A stretch of 64,000 nt of DNA from Bacteroidia bacterium. Lineage in GTDB: Bacteria > Bacteroidota > Bacteroidia > UKL13-3. How positions within the stretch are numbered: the stretch's first letter is position 1; every line of letters begins with the position of its first letter. Shown here piece after piece: positions 28,396 through 37,608 of this stretch. A program made the translations under genes and the position numbers. The DNA lies in the NCBI GenBank assembly GCA_014376805.1, contig JACMQU010000012.1:1-64000 (forward strand). The letters run 5' to 3'. The notes below the pieces were generated by a model. The model had not been told where the DNA came from, searched no databases, and saw only the letters and a list, made by a program, of their open reading frames with translations.

Positions 28396-29187
28396 ATGAA
28401 TTTTGTAGATACGCATACACATTTATATGCTGAAGAATTTGATGCAGATAGAAAAGAAATAGTTGAAAAAGCTATTAAGAACGGGGTGAACCAAATGTTC
28501 CTTCCAAACATTGATGTTAATTCCATACAGCCCATGCTGAACCTCGCGTGGGATTTTCCTGAACATTGCTTTCCAATGATGGGTTTGCATCCATGTTCGG
28601 TAGATCAGCATGTAGAAGCACATTTATTTCAAATACGTAAATGGTTTAAGAAGCGCAAATTCTGGGCAGTGGGGGAGATAGGATTAGATTTTTACTGGAG
28701 TGTTGAGTTTAAAGAGCAACAAATATCTGCGTTTAAAAAACAAATCTTATGGGCTATTCAGGATAATCTCCCTATCGTAATTCATTCAAGGAATAGTACT
28801 GACGAAGTAATTGCGATTATACAGGAAATGAAGCATCCTTTATTACGAGGTATCTTTCATTGTTTTAGTGGCAATGCACAACAGGCCCAACAAATTATTG
28901 ACCTGGGTTTCTATCTAGGAATTGGTGGTGTACTTACTTATAAAAACAGTGGGCTGGATCTTGCTATTGCTGGCATTGATCTGAAACACATGGTGCTTGA
29001 AACAGATGCCCCATATCTTGCTCCAGTACCTTTTAGAGGTAAGCGTAATGAGAGTTTTTATATACTTGAAATTGCGAAAAAATTAGCAATTATTAAACAA
29101 GCAGGAGTTCAACAGGTGGCGAATATTACTACAGCTAATGCATATAAAGTTTTTGGGTTTCACGATATAGAAAACGGGAGCCAGTAA
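28396..29187 (+). CDS. tatD: TatD family metal-dependent hydrolase
   Basis: A 263-residue TIM-barrel metallohydrolase (3'-5' exonuclease or deoxyribonuclease family). Metal ligands are visible in FVDTHTHLY at the N-terminus, GEIGLDFYW, PIVIHSRN, GIFHCFSG, and ETDAPYLAP near the C-terminus. The frame is open 22 codons further upstream, but the family normally begins with this MNFVDTHTH. Confidence 0.94.
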   Translation: MNFVDTHTHLYAEEFDADRKEIVEKAIKNGVNQMFLPNIDVNSIQPMLNLAWDFPEHCFPMMGLHPCSVDQHVEAHLFQIRKWFKKRKFWAVGEIGLDFYWSVEFKEQQISAFKKQILWAIQDNLPIVIHSRNSTDEVIAIIQEMKHPLLRGIFHCFSGNAQQAQQIIDLGFYLGIGGVLTYKNSGLDLAIAGIDLKHMVLETDAPYLAPVPFRGKRNESFYILEIAKKLAIIKQAGVQQVANITTANAYKVFGFHDIENGSQ

Positions 29188-29271
29188 TACCTAAGTGTCT
29201 TTCTGTATCATTGATTTATGAAACCGACCTAAGATGACCTTAACGATCATTCAACCTGCTGCTATTGTGTC

Positions 29272-31482
29272 TTATTCCTTTACCCATTTCTTCATTACCT
29301 TTTTGCCATCGCTTTCTATAACAACTATATAAACTGATGGCGGTAATGCTCCAGTTTGTAAAATGATTTCATTGTTAAATGTAGTATGCCCGATTAACAA
29401 CTGTCCCTGTAAATTAAATAGTGTTATACGCTTTTCTCCTGAACCGGCATCATTAAAAGAAACATTCAACTGCGTTGAGCCTGGATTTGGATATATGCTT
29501 ATCTGTTGTGCAAACTCTTTTTCATCAACAGCTAAGGGAGAACCTGCCATAAAGTTAAATCGTAAACTGCTTCCAAAATCGCCATTAAATGATCTCAGAA
29601 TCCCATAAGGTGAAAGTCTGGTAAGCCTGAATATTCCGGTACCTACTGTACTACTGTTTGCCCACCAGCTCAGTCCGTCATCCCCGGAGTCCGATAATAT
29701 CAGGTTATAACAGCCATATCCAAGTACTAACGTATCGCGGTACCAGGTGCTTGTTAAGGGATAGCTTTTTTGAATAATAACTTTACCTTCTGTATTAGTA
29801 ATTTTAAGAGAATTTTCTGCTACTTTGTTGGTGTATGTTTCAACAATAAAAGTTAGTGGAAGCTGAACGGGTAAATTAAAACGGGTGCTTCGGCTATTGT
29901 TATAAAGTACTTCATCAGTTTTGCCATTTACTTCATTTATATTTAATAGAAAAACTGCATTTGTTTTTGCACCTGACCAATTTACATAAGGCATTGTTAT
30001 CATTGCCACTTCATCAAAGCCAAGTTTACCGTACCAGTTATAATTAACAGGTGTCCCATTGTCGATTGTATAAGTAAACATTATTTTTTTTATGGTATCT
30101 GTTCCCATATTCTTTACCTTAAACATGGCATTGTTACAGGAAGGATTTTGCCTTGTATAAGCCAGGCCGTTGTTAGGTGAAATGATCTCTTCAAGTGCTG
30201 CATCTGTCTTGTATAAATTTGTTTTATAAGATACCAGTTGAGAGCTTATGGTATAGGAAGGGGACCCAGGACTTACCAGCGCATAACTTTCAAAGTCGAT
30301 ATCTAACAAGAAATTCTTTTTTCCTTTTCTGTACCTGTTCATCTCCATTTCATATGCACTTACATAAGAGCCGGGGCACCAGTTGGCGCGGTTATAAATC
30401 CAAGTTCCCGTTTGGGGATATAATGCGTTTTCACCACATTTCGCATTCCAGATTTGTTGGGTGTATACGGTATTGTTATCTAATTTCAGATAATAAAACT
30501 TGGGACAAAACTCTGCACAGTTATCGCCATTATCACTCCCATGGCCGGTAGGCGTAAACCTTAGTTTGACGGTGGAGGCGGTATCATCAATTACAATGTT
30601 CTTGTTTACAATGGCAGTATTAATCGGATTAGCAGCATTGCCATATCCATAACTTCCATTCCAGAGATTTTCTATTTTATATGCTTCACGGGCAGGATTA
30701 CCTTCAATAAAAATAAAATCAAGCGTTATTGAAAATCCATCGGAATAGCCACTGTAGAAAGAACGGATTTCAGTACTGTCATGTAAGAGAGATGAAAAGT
30801 CAGTTATATCGGCCCAGTATTCATAATTCCATTTATCATTTTTATCGCTTGCGTAAGGCGTAATGATCCGCATTATTTCAAATGGATCTATTACATCATA
30901 TAAGCTATAATAGGCCGTTTTAATAAGGTGTATGGTAGTATCTGGTTGAACCCAGAAACTGTCTGTTTTTTGCCCGGATGTATCGAATGAAAATTTATAA
31001 TATGCTGCTTTATATACCAGTAAAGTATCTGTTGGAACTAATGGCTTAACGGTATTCATGAACCGCACAATTTTAATTACGGGGTTAACAATAGAGTCTG
31101 TCTTTTTGCTTGTTGAATTAAACTGAAAAAAATACGTTGGCTGGTATTTAAACTGAATGGAATCTTTTTGTGAACCATTTACTGTAAAAGATGGGGCTTG
31201 TCTTAAAGTTGAATCAATTGCGCCAGTTCTTTTTTGTAAAAAAATCTGGTTGGTATAATCCCAGCCACTGCATTTTTGCCCGTCAGGGCAACTTAAAGTA
31301 TATTTCAGCCAGATACGTTCAGACTTGATATTTGCAGGAGGGAATACTGCCCAACGATCAAAAGAACCGTAATAATTCATATGTACACGGTTATGACTTC
31401 TTACTATAATACTATCTCCGGGGCTGGCAAATAAAAATGTAGTGGCAGAAAAAATGAAAAGGAATGTTAAGATAGAACGCAT
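29272..31482 (-). CDS. Secreted PNGase F-like glycoprotein-processing protein with T9SS type A tail
   Basis: About 736 residues. A signal peptide (MRSILTFLFIFSATTFLFA) is followed by two eight-stranded domains like peptide-N-glycosidase F. Matching stretches are KYTLSCPDGQKCSGWDY, ITPYASDKNDKWNYEYWADI, GHGSDNGDNCAEFCPKFY and GTWIYNRANWCPG. A central beta-rich region follows, then a C-terminal sorting domain (ISIYPNPGSTQLNVSF to MKKWVKE). PNGase F removes N-glycans from asparagine; whether this homologue keeps that activity cannot be decided by eye. It would be exported to the surface or medium by the type IX system. The inner ATG was chosen for the signal peptide. Confidence 0.85.
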   Translation of the reverse strand: MRSILTFLFIFSATTFLFASPGDSIIVRSHNRVHMNYYGSFDRWAVFPPANIKSERIWLKYTLSCPDGQKCSGWDYTNQIFLQKRTGAIDSTLRQAPSFTVNGSQKDSIQFKYQPTYFFQFNSTSKKTDSIVNPVIKIVRFMNTVKPLVPTDTLLVYKAAYYKFSFDTSGQKTDSFWVQPDTTIHLIKTAYYSLYDVIDPFEIMRIITPYASDKNDKWNYEYWADITDFSSLLHDSTEIRSFYSGYSDGFSITLDFIFIEGNPAREAYKIENLWNGSYGYGNAANPINTAIVNKNIVIDDTASTVKLRFTPTGHGSDNGDNCAEFCPKFYYLKLDNNTVYTQQIWNAKCGENALYPQTGTWIYNRANWCPGSYVSAYEMEMNRYRKGKKNFLLDIDFESYALVSPGSPSYTISSQLVSYKTNLYKTDAALEEIISPNNGLAYTRQNPSCNNAMFKVKNMGTDTIKKIMFTYTIDNGTPVNYNWYGKLGFDEVAMITMPYVNWSGAKTNAVFLLNINEVNGKTDEVLYNNSRSTRFNLPVQLPLTFIVETYTNKVAENSLKITNTEGKVIIQKSYPLTSTWYRDTLVLGYGCYNLILSDSGDDGLSWWANSSTVGTGIFRLTRLSPYGILRSFNGDFGSSLRFNFMAGSPLAVDEKEFAQQISIYPNPGSTQLNVSFNDAGSGEKRITLFNLQGQLLIGHTTFNNEIILQTGALPPSVYIVVIESDGKKVMKKWVKE

Positions 31483-31781
31483 ATTGTATTTGTTAAAACG
31501 GTACAAATTAATGCAGTTTACTTTAAAATATGGTAAGTTCTTTTGTTATAATCAGTTTTTTATATCAGAGGGCATTTATGCATCTAACCTTAAAAACGCA
31601 GAATTTTTGTTATAGGTGAACAGAACTTTTTTCTTAAAAGTTTAAAGAGCAGTAAATATTGATAATTAATAATAACGGCAAATTTATTATAGAGCTGTTT
31701 AGAATTTTTTAATTGAATAGTGCAAACCATGTTTGTAATTTATAATTATTAGTTATCATTGAAATAAATAAATTAAACATA

Positions 31782-34553
31782 TTGAAAAAACAACTTTTGA
31801 TATTGTTGGTGATTCTAATCTGTGGATATACTCCTTTGTTATGCCAGACCATACTGTCATTAAGAGGTATTGTAAAAGATGCAAAAACAAGTGAGTTACT
31901 TATAGGTGCTACCATTGGTATAAAGGGAACCGGACAAGGTGTATCAACAGATTATGAAGGAGCTTTTCTTTTAAAAATAAATCTCCTTTTGCCACAAACC
32001 ATTGTAGTATCTTATGTTGGTTACCAGCAAATGGAATTAACAATAACTGAAATAGCTAAACCATTATTGATTCGTTTACATGAGAATAGTAAACAGTTAA
32101 AAGAGGTGAGCATAAAAGATTCACGCGTTACCGCCAAACAAAAACAAGCGCCATTAACCATTGAAACAATGGATGCGATAGCCATCAAAGAAACCCCTGC
32201 CGCTAATTTTTATGAAGGCCTTGCGCACTTAAAAGGCGTTGACATTACCAGTGCAAGCATGGGCTTTAAAATAATTAATACACGCGGGTTCAACAGTACT
32301 TCGCCTGTAAGAAGTTTGCAGTTAATTGATGGCGTCGATAACCAGGCACCGGGCTTAAATTTTTCTTTGGGAAACTTCCTCGGCTCATCAGAACTTGATG
32401 TTAAAAATGTAGACATTATTTTTGGCGCAAGTGGCGCATATTTTGGTCCGAATGCATTTAACGGCGTTATTAATATGCAAACCAAAAGCCCGTTTTTGTA
32501 TCAGGGATTAACAGTTCAGTTACGCTTTGGTGAACGAAATTTAACAGAAACTGCCATCAGGTATGCCGAGGCTTTTAAGAATAAAAAAGGAGAAGCACGC
32601 CTTGCATATAAAATAAATATTTTTACAATGAGCGCGCGTGATTGGGAGGCTACAAATTATAATGCAACCAGCCAATCGCCGGTTAACAAAAAAAATCCGG
32701 GTGGTTATGACGCTGTAAATGTATATGGAGATGAATTTTCTTCACCGAGGTTTAGGCAAACGGGTAACTTATACCTTGGCTATGGTACTGCTGTAAGAAG
32801 TGGTTATAAAGAATTAGACCTGGTTGATTACAACACGCGCAATCTTAAATTGAATGCTGCTATACACTACAAAATTCATAAAGAAAACGAATTGATTTTA
32901 AGTAGTAATATGGGTAATGGTACAACAGTTTACCAGGGTGATAACCGTTTTAGTCTGAAGGATATTTTATTTTTTCAAAATCGAATTGAGCTGCGTAAAG
33001 AAGGAAAATATTTTGTTCGCTTATACAATACCAGTGAAGACGGCGGTAAAAGTTTTGATGCTTATGCCACGGCTTTATTGCTTCAAAATTATGCCAAGCC
33101 TGATAATGTCTGGGCCAAGCAATATGGAGAGAACTGGAACACTTACGGCTATAATAGAATTCTGCCCATTAGCCCGAGTCCATATTCTATACCACCGGGT
33201 ATAGATTATAATACCTTCGGGAGCTATTTTTTAAATCGCTATTATTATGATACCTTAGTAAGCATACATAACCAGGTTAGACATGCTACCGATACATTGA
33301 TCACAAACCAGGGCGGTTATAGAAGGTTTGAGCCCGGTACCGAACGTTTCGATTCGGCATACAGAAGCATAATCTCCCGCACAAACCGCGATGGTGGGTC
33401 AAGGTTTTTCGATCAATCAGCATTATACCATGTGGCTGCCGAATACCAGTTTAGTTTTTTAAATACGGATTTCAGAACCGGGGGTAATTTCAGGCTGTAT
33501 GCCCCTTATTCAAGAGGAACAATATTTTTAGATACCCTTGATCAGCAAAGAATCTATAATAGAGAAGGTGGCGTTTACTTGGGTGTAGAAAAAAAATTAA
33601 TGAATAACCATGTTAAAATAAGTGTAACTAACAGGCTTGATAAAAATGAGAATTTTAATTTGTTATGGTCGCCGGCTGCTTTTATGGTTTATACAAAAAA
33701 AGAACATGTTTTCAGGATTTCGGCAGGGAGTTCAATACGCAACCCAACCTTGTCAGATCAGTATATCAACCTAAATGTAGGCCGTGCAACATTGCTCGGT
33801 AATTTAAAAGGTTTTGACAGTTTGGTTTCAATTGCAAGTTTATTTGACGCCTTCAATTATGGCCGGCAACGACTATCATATTTTAATGTGGCACCTATTA
33901 AGCCCGAGCGTGTAAGAACCATTGAAGTAGGTTACAGAGGCAATCTTGGCGAAAAGTTTTTTGTTGATGCAAGCTATTATTTTAGTTGGTATCATGATTT
34001 TATCGGCTATAAGATTGGTGCAAAGGCCGACTGGCCGCCTTCAGCTATTTTTGTTAATTCGGTTACCGTTTACAGGATCTCTACCAATGCGGTAGACATG
34101 GTGACTACTCAGGGTTTTAGTGTAGGGGTTAATTATTTTTATAGTAAGCCCATTGGCTTATCAGCAAATTATTCATGGAACAAATTAGACAGGCGTGGTT
34201 CGCTCGACCCGTTAATTCCGGCTTATAATACACCCGAGCACAAATATAACCTGGGAATAAATGGAAGGGATATTACTTCAACCATTGGTTCAACTACAAT
34301 AACCGGATGGGGATATGGGGTGAACTGGAAATGGCAGTCGGGATTTAAATTTGAAGGATCACCGCAATTTACAGGTGAAGTTCCGGCTTATGGTATGATC
34401 GACGCACAGGTTAACAAAGCATTTGCCGAGCAAAAACTTGTAGTAAAAATTGGTGGCAGTAATTTATTAAATAACAAAGTTATACAGGTATATGGAGGCC
34501 CGCGTGTAGGCAGGCTTATCTATGTTTCCTTGCTGTTTGATTTTGGAAAATGA
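31782..34553 (+). CDS. TonB-dependent outer membrane receptor
   Basis: This 923-residue protein has a TTG start, a signal peptide to about residue 22, a carboxypeptidase regulatory-like domain (LRGIVKDAKTSELLIGATIGI, residues about 28-105), a plug domain (INTRGFNSTSPVRSLQLIDGV, then VDIIFGASGAYFGPNAFNGVI), and a 22-strand barrel ending in LLFDFGK with the usual aromatic-rich last strand. It imports a ligand through the outer membrane using TonB energy. No SusD-type partner is adjacent. Downstream, 89 bases away, is a secreted esterase-like protein that may serve the same substrate. Confidence 0.93.
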   Translation: MKKQLLILLVILICGYTPLLCQTILSLRGIVKDAKTSELLIGATIGIKGTGQGVSTDYEGAFLLKINLLLPQTIVVSYVGYQQMELTITEIAKPLLIRLHENSKQLKEVSIKDSRVTAKQKQAPLTIETMDAIAIKETPAANFYEGLAHLKGVDITSASMGFKIINTRGFNSTSPVRSLQLIDGVDNQAPGLNFSLGNFLGSSELDVKNVDIIFGASGAYFGPNAFNGVINMQTKSPFLYQGLTVQLRFGERNLTETAIRYAEAFKNKKGEARLAYKINIFTMSARDWEATNYNATSQSPVNKKNPGGYDAVNVYGDEFSSPRFRQTGNLYLGYGTAVRSGYKELDLVDYNTRNLKLNAAIHYKIHKENELILSSNMGNGTTVYQGDNRFSLKDILFFQNRIELRKEGKYFVRLYNTSEDGGKSFDAYATALLLQNYAKPDNVWAKQYGENWNTYGYNRILPISPSPYSIPPGIDYNTFGSYFLNRYYYDTLVSIHNQVRHATDTLITNQGGYRRFEPGTERFDSAYRSIISRTNRDGGSRFFDQSALYHVAAEYQFSFLNTDFRTGGNFRLYAPYSRGTIFLDTLDQQRIYNREGGVYLGVEKKLMNNHVKISVTNRLDKNENFNLLWSPAAFMVYTKKEHVFRISAGSSIRNPTLSDQYINLNVGRATLLGNLKGFDSLVSIASLFDAFNYGRQRLSYFNVAPIKPERVRTIEVGYRGNLGEKFFVDASYYFSWYHDFIGYKIGAKADWPPSAIFVNSVTVYRISTNAVDMVTTQGFSVGVNYFYSKPIGLSANYSWNKLDRRGSLDPLIPAYNTPEHKYNLGINGRDITSTIGSTTITGWGYGVNWKWQSGFKFEGSPQFTGEVPAYGMIDAQVNKAFAEQKLVVKIGGSNLLNNKVIQVYGGPRVGRLIYVSLLFDFGK

Positions 34554-34642
34554 CAATGGATGTTATTAAATTGTTTTGTAGTATGAAGTTTATTATTTTA
34601 ATTAGCATTCTCGAACCTAAAAAAAACCAAACCAATAAAATC

Positions 34643-36586
34643 ATGAAAAAAAACCTCCTAAATCTAATGATGCTTGCCGTGGCAAGTATGCTTACCTCAC
34701 AAGCCTTTTCCCAAATGCGCTACATCGATAAAATGTTCGCTTCGGTTCAAAAAACAACCAATGTTGAATACGATTCAAACATTTCTGTTAATTTGTTGTA
34801 CGGGCAAACCTTACCTGGTCCGTTTGCGGCCTTAACTACTTCACCTCTGTATACTGCAAAATTACTTTGTGATATATATCAGCCAACGGGCGATGTAGCC
34901 ACTGCCCGTCCGTTAATTATCCTACTTCATACAGGCAGTTATCTGCCTACCATTCTTAATCAGCAAACAACAGGTTCCAAAAACGACAGTGCTACTGTTG
35001 AGATGGCTAATCAGTTCGCGCTTAGAGGTTATGTTGTTGCTGCCATTAATTACCGTTTAGGCTGGAACCCACAAACTTTAGTGCAGGAGCAGGCTACACA
35101 GCAATTATTGCAGGCAACCTACAGAGGTCTTCAGGATGCGAGAAACGCTGTACGTTTTTTTCGCATGAATGCCTCAACTTATAAAATAGATACGTCAAAA
35201 ATTATTGTAGGCGGACAAGGTACCGGCGGTTATATTTCACTTGGACTTGGTTCAGTAAGTACAATAGCTGATATAGAAACCAATCCTAAATTTTTACTGA
35301 CAGATCGTATAACTCCAATGGTTCCTACCGCTGCTTTTGGGAACTGGTTAGGCATAGGTGGTTCTCCTACTTTAAATATACAAAACAATGCATCCGTTTC
35401 ATCCAATGTACACATGACGTTTAATTTTGGCGGTGCTATGGGCGATACAACCTGGATGAAACCTACCAGTTTACCAGTTGTTTCTTTACAGACGACCAAA
35501 GATCCCTTTGCTCCTTATAATGTAGGAAATGTAATTGTTCCAACAACGGGTACTATTGTTATTCCAAATGCAGCCGGTGCTTCCAAAGTTATTCGCATTG
35601 CTAATCAAATGGGCATCAATGCAAAATTAAATTCTATGCTTTATGTTGATCCGGTTAGTGCAAGAGCATTAATGGTTAACCCAGGTGTAAATAATATTTT
35701 TGGTTTCGAATCTTCTTTCCCTTTCGAAAGTGCTCCATGGGAATTTTGGGACAGGCCTTCAGTACGTGCAATTACTGCAATCAACTACCGTGGTTTTCCA
35801 TTCCTACCTGCAAACGGACGTAACGCCGATTCTTTATCTATGTTAACAAATCCATTTATGGCCCAGGCACGCGGTACTGCTTATTGCGATACCATTGCCA
35901 GGTATATTGCTCCGCGCATTGCGGTTCAAATGGATTTAACCGGAAATGTTATGCTTAATGCATTTAGTATAATATCACCAACTCCTGGAGCCAATATCAA
36001 TATCCGTGATACTGCAGGTCCGGTTGTTATTTCATGGGGGGCTGCAAAAGTTACTGGAGCACAACCTGGCTCTACCACCTATTATGTTTCTTTAGATACC
36101 ATTACAGGTAATTTTAATACACCTTTATATGGTCCGGTTGCTGTTGTTGATACCACTGCTCTTGTATTAACACAAAAATTCCTTTTCGATCATTTCTCAA
36201 ATGTTGCAGTTGGACAAAGCATCTTCTTAAAGTTGAGAATATCAGTTAAAAACGGATACTATGGCAAGAACTCAAATACGGATCATCCTGTTATTTTATC
36301 TAAAAAAGGTACCACTACCAGTTTAGGAGATGTGGATTTCAGTTCATCACTTACTGTATATCCTAATCCGGCCACTGCCAATATTAAGGTAAGCATGGAC
36401 CCAGGCAAATCCGCCATAAACCAGTTAATCATTATGGACATCACAGGCCGTGAAGTTGGTCGTATGGATGACCTGAATACACATAGCCAGAACATTTCAT
36501 TATCAGGATTAGGTTCAGGCATATATTTTATGAATGTAAAAACCGTTAGCGGAGCATTTGCCACCAAACGTTTTATTGTACAATAA
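34643..36586 (+). CDS. Secreted alpha/beta-hydrolase-like protein lacking its nucleophile, with T9SS type A tail
   Basis: A 647-residue secreted protein: signal peptide MKKNLLNLMMLAVASMLTSQAFS, an alpha/beta-hydrolase fold (PLIILLHTGSY, AAINYRLGW, LQDARNAVRFFRMNASTYKID), a beta-rich domain from about residue 450, and a T9SS tail (LTVYPNPATANIKVSMD to KRFIVQ). Where carboxylesterases have GxSxG (usually GDSAGG) this protein reads GGQGTGG, so glycine replaces the catalytic serine; the HGGG oxyanion loop reads HTGS. It is probably a non-catalytic binding or structural protein. An upstream in-frame start overlapping the receptor stop is rejected because the signal peptide would be buried. Confidence 0.8.
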   Translation: MKKNLLNLMMLAVASMLTSQAFSQMRYIDKMFASVQKTTNVEYDSNISVNLLYGQTLPGPFAALTTSPLYTAKLLCDIYQPTGDVATARPLIILLHTGSYLPTILNQQTTGSKNDSATVEMANQFALRGYVVAAINYRLGWNPQTLVQEQATQQLLQATYRGLQDARNAVRFFRMNASTYKIDTSKIIVGGQGTGGYISLGLGSVSTIADIETNPKFLLTDRITPMVPTAAFGNWLGIGGSPTLNIQNNASVSSNVHMTFNFGGAMGDTTWMKPTSLPVVSLQTTKDPFAPYNVGNVIVPTTGTIVIPNAAGASKVIRIANQMGINAKLNSMLYVDPVSARALMVNPGVNNIFGFESSFPFESAPWEFWDRPSVRAITAINYRGFPFLPANGRNADSLSMLTNPFMAQARGTAYCDTIARYIAPRIAVQMDLTGNVMLNAFSIISPTPGANINIRDTAGPVVISWGAAKVTGAQPGSTTYYVSLDTITGNFNTPLYGPVAVVDTTALVLTQKFLFDHFSNVAVGQSIFLKLRISVKNGYYGKNSNTDHPVILSKKGTTTSLGDVDFSSSLTVYPNPATANIKVSMDPGKSAINQLIIMDITGREVGRMDDLNTHSQNISLSGLGSGIYFMNVKTVSGAFATKRFIVQ

Positions 36587-36605
36587 TTAAATTAATAAGT
36601 TTTAC

Positions 36606-36646
36606 CAAATGGCTGTCTTTGATTTCAAAGACAGCCATTTGTTTTT
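36606..36646 (+). terminator. Rho-independent terminator of the receptor/esterase-like pair
   Basis: CAAATGGCTGTCTTTG (36606-36621) pairs perfectly over 16 bp with CAAAGACAGCCATTTG (36626-36641) around a four-base loop, followed by TTTTT. It lies 19 bases past the stop. Confidence 0.92.
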
Positions 36647-36837
36647 ATGATGGTTTTTACACCAATGCACATTTATAAATATTCCAAAGGCCTTTTAAAA
36701 ATGTTACAGTGGTGAATACAGATATATATTCGGTATTGTAAATGGGTTCATTAATTAAAAAACAAATAAACATACAACATAAATCATAAATTTATAGCAT
36801 TTCAAATCGTAGATTGTACCTCTAATTTATAAATAAT

Positions 36838-37068
36838 ATGAGCTGGATTAACACCGGGAACAATTTAAAGAAGACCTTTACATTTAAAGATTTTCCAGAA
36901 GCTTTAGCCTGGATGGTAAAGGCCGCATTCATCATCGAAAAAATGAACCACCATCCCGAATGGACTAATGTGTACAATAAAATTCACGTAAGTTTAAGCA
37001 CGCATGATGCCGGCAATACCGTTACCGATAAAGATCATAAGCTGGCAGAGGAGTTGGATAAACTATAA
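36838..37068 (+). CDS. 4a-hydroxytetrahydrobiopterin dehydratase
   Basis: A 76-residue pterin-4a-carbinolamine dehydratase that recycles the pterin cofactor of aromatic amino-acid hydroxylases. The active-site signature is complete: EKMNHHPEWTNVYNKIHVSLSTHD, in which two adjacent histidines and one later histidine act in catalysis. It is somewhat shorter at the N-terminus than the roughly 95-residue bacterial family. No hydroxylase gene lies next to it. Confidence 0.93.
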   Translation: MSWINTGNNLKKTFTFKDFPEALAWMVKAAFIIEKMNHHPEWTNVYNKIHVSLSTHDAGNTVTDKDHKLAEELDKL

Positions 37069-37334
37069 CTATTTTTCCCGCTCCATAACTTCAGATAGAC
37101 TTATGTTGTTTTAGATGATCCACTTCCTTTTTAAACGTAAATTTATAATTTATAAGATTCCACCCTTTGGCAATTAAAACCTACTCACATTTTAAACCTA
37201 AATGTGTTTCTTTATCGCTGTAATTTTCATCTTTTGCAGCTTTCATAAAACAAGTTTTTACAAGGCAATGTTGGAGTCCTTGTGTTTGGACAAGTTTATG
37301 TAGTTTAAAATAACAGATTAAACAGATTAATTTT

Positions 37335-37604
37335 TTAAAAGCCGGAATGTAAAATTACGAAGGACGCTCCCGGGTGATAACCTAGACCCATTATGCCATA
37401 GTTTTTTTTATGACCTTTGGTATGTCTGATGTCATTAGTTGGGAATTTAAAAGTAACATGCCCTGCTGGTGTTTCTGCAATTAGAAACTGTAATAAAGAA
37501 TCAGCCCTGTAAAGCTTTCTATCAGCATAAAAAGCAGCCTTCAGTAGCCTTTTAGACTTATTGATTACTATGTTTGGATATTTTTTTTCAATTTGGTAAA
37601 CCAT
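37335..37604 (-). CDS. Small hypothetical protein following lpd
   Basis: An 89-residue basic protein (start MVYQIEKKYPNIVINKSK) of unrecognised family, with a possible beta-rich core (LLQFLIAETPAGHVTFKFP, then NYGIMGLGYHPGASFVIL). The ATG at 37604 begins 4 nt after the lpd stop, spacing that fits re-initiation after lpd. The last third (GYHPGASFVILHSGF) faintly recalls L,D-transpeptidase endings but lacks the catalytic cysteine region. It may be real; the evidence is the coupling position and length only. Confidence 0.45.
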   Translation of the reverse strand: MVYQIEKKYPNIVINKSKRLLKAAFYADRKLYRADSLLQFLIAETPAGHVTFKFPTNDIRHTKGHKKNYGIMGLGYHPGASFVILHSGF

Positions 37605-37608
37605 ATAC

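Noticed and set aside
34550-34642. Longer N-terminus of the esterase-like protein overlapping the TonB receptor
   Set aside because: It would place 31 residues in front of a clear signal peptide.
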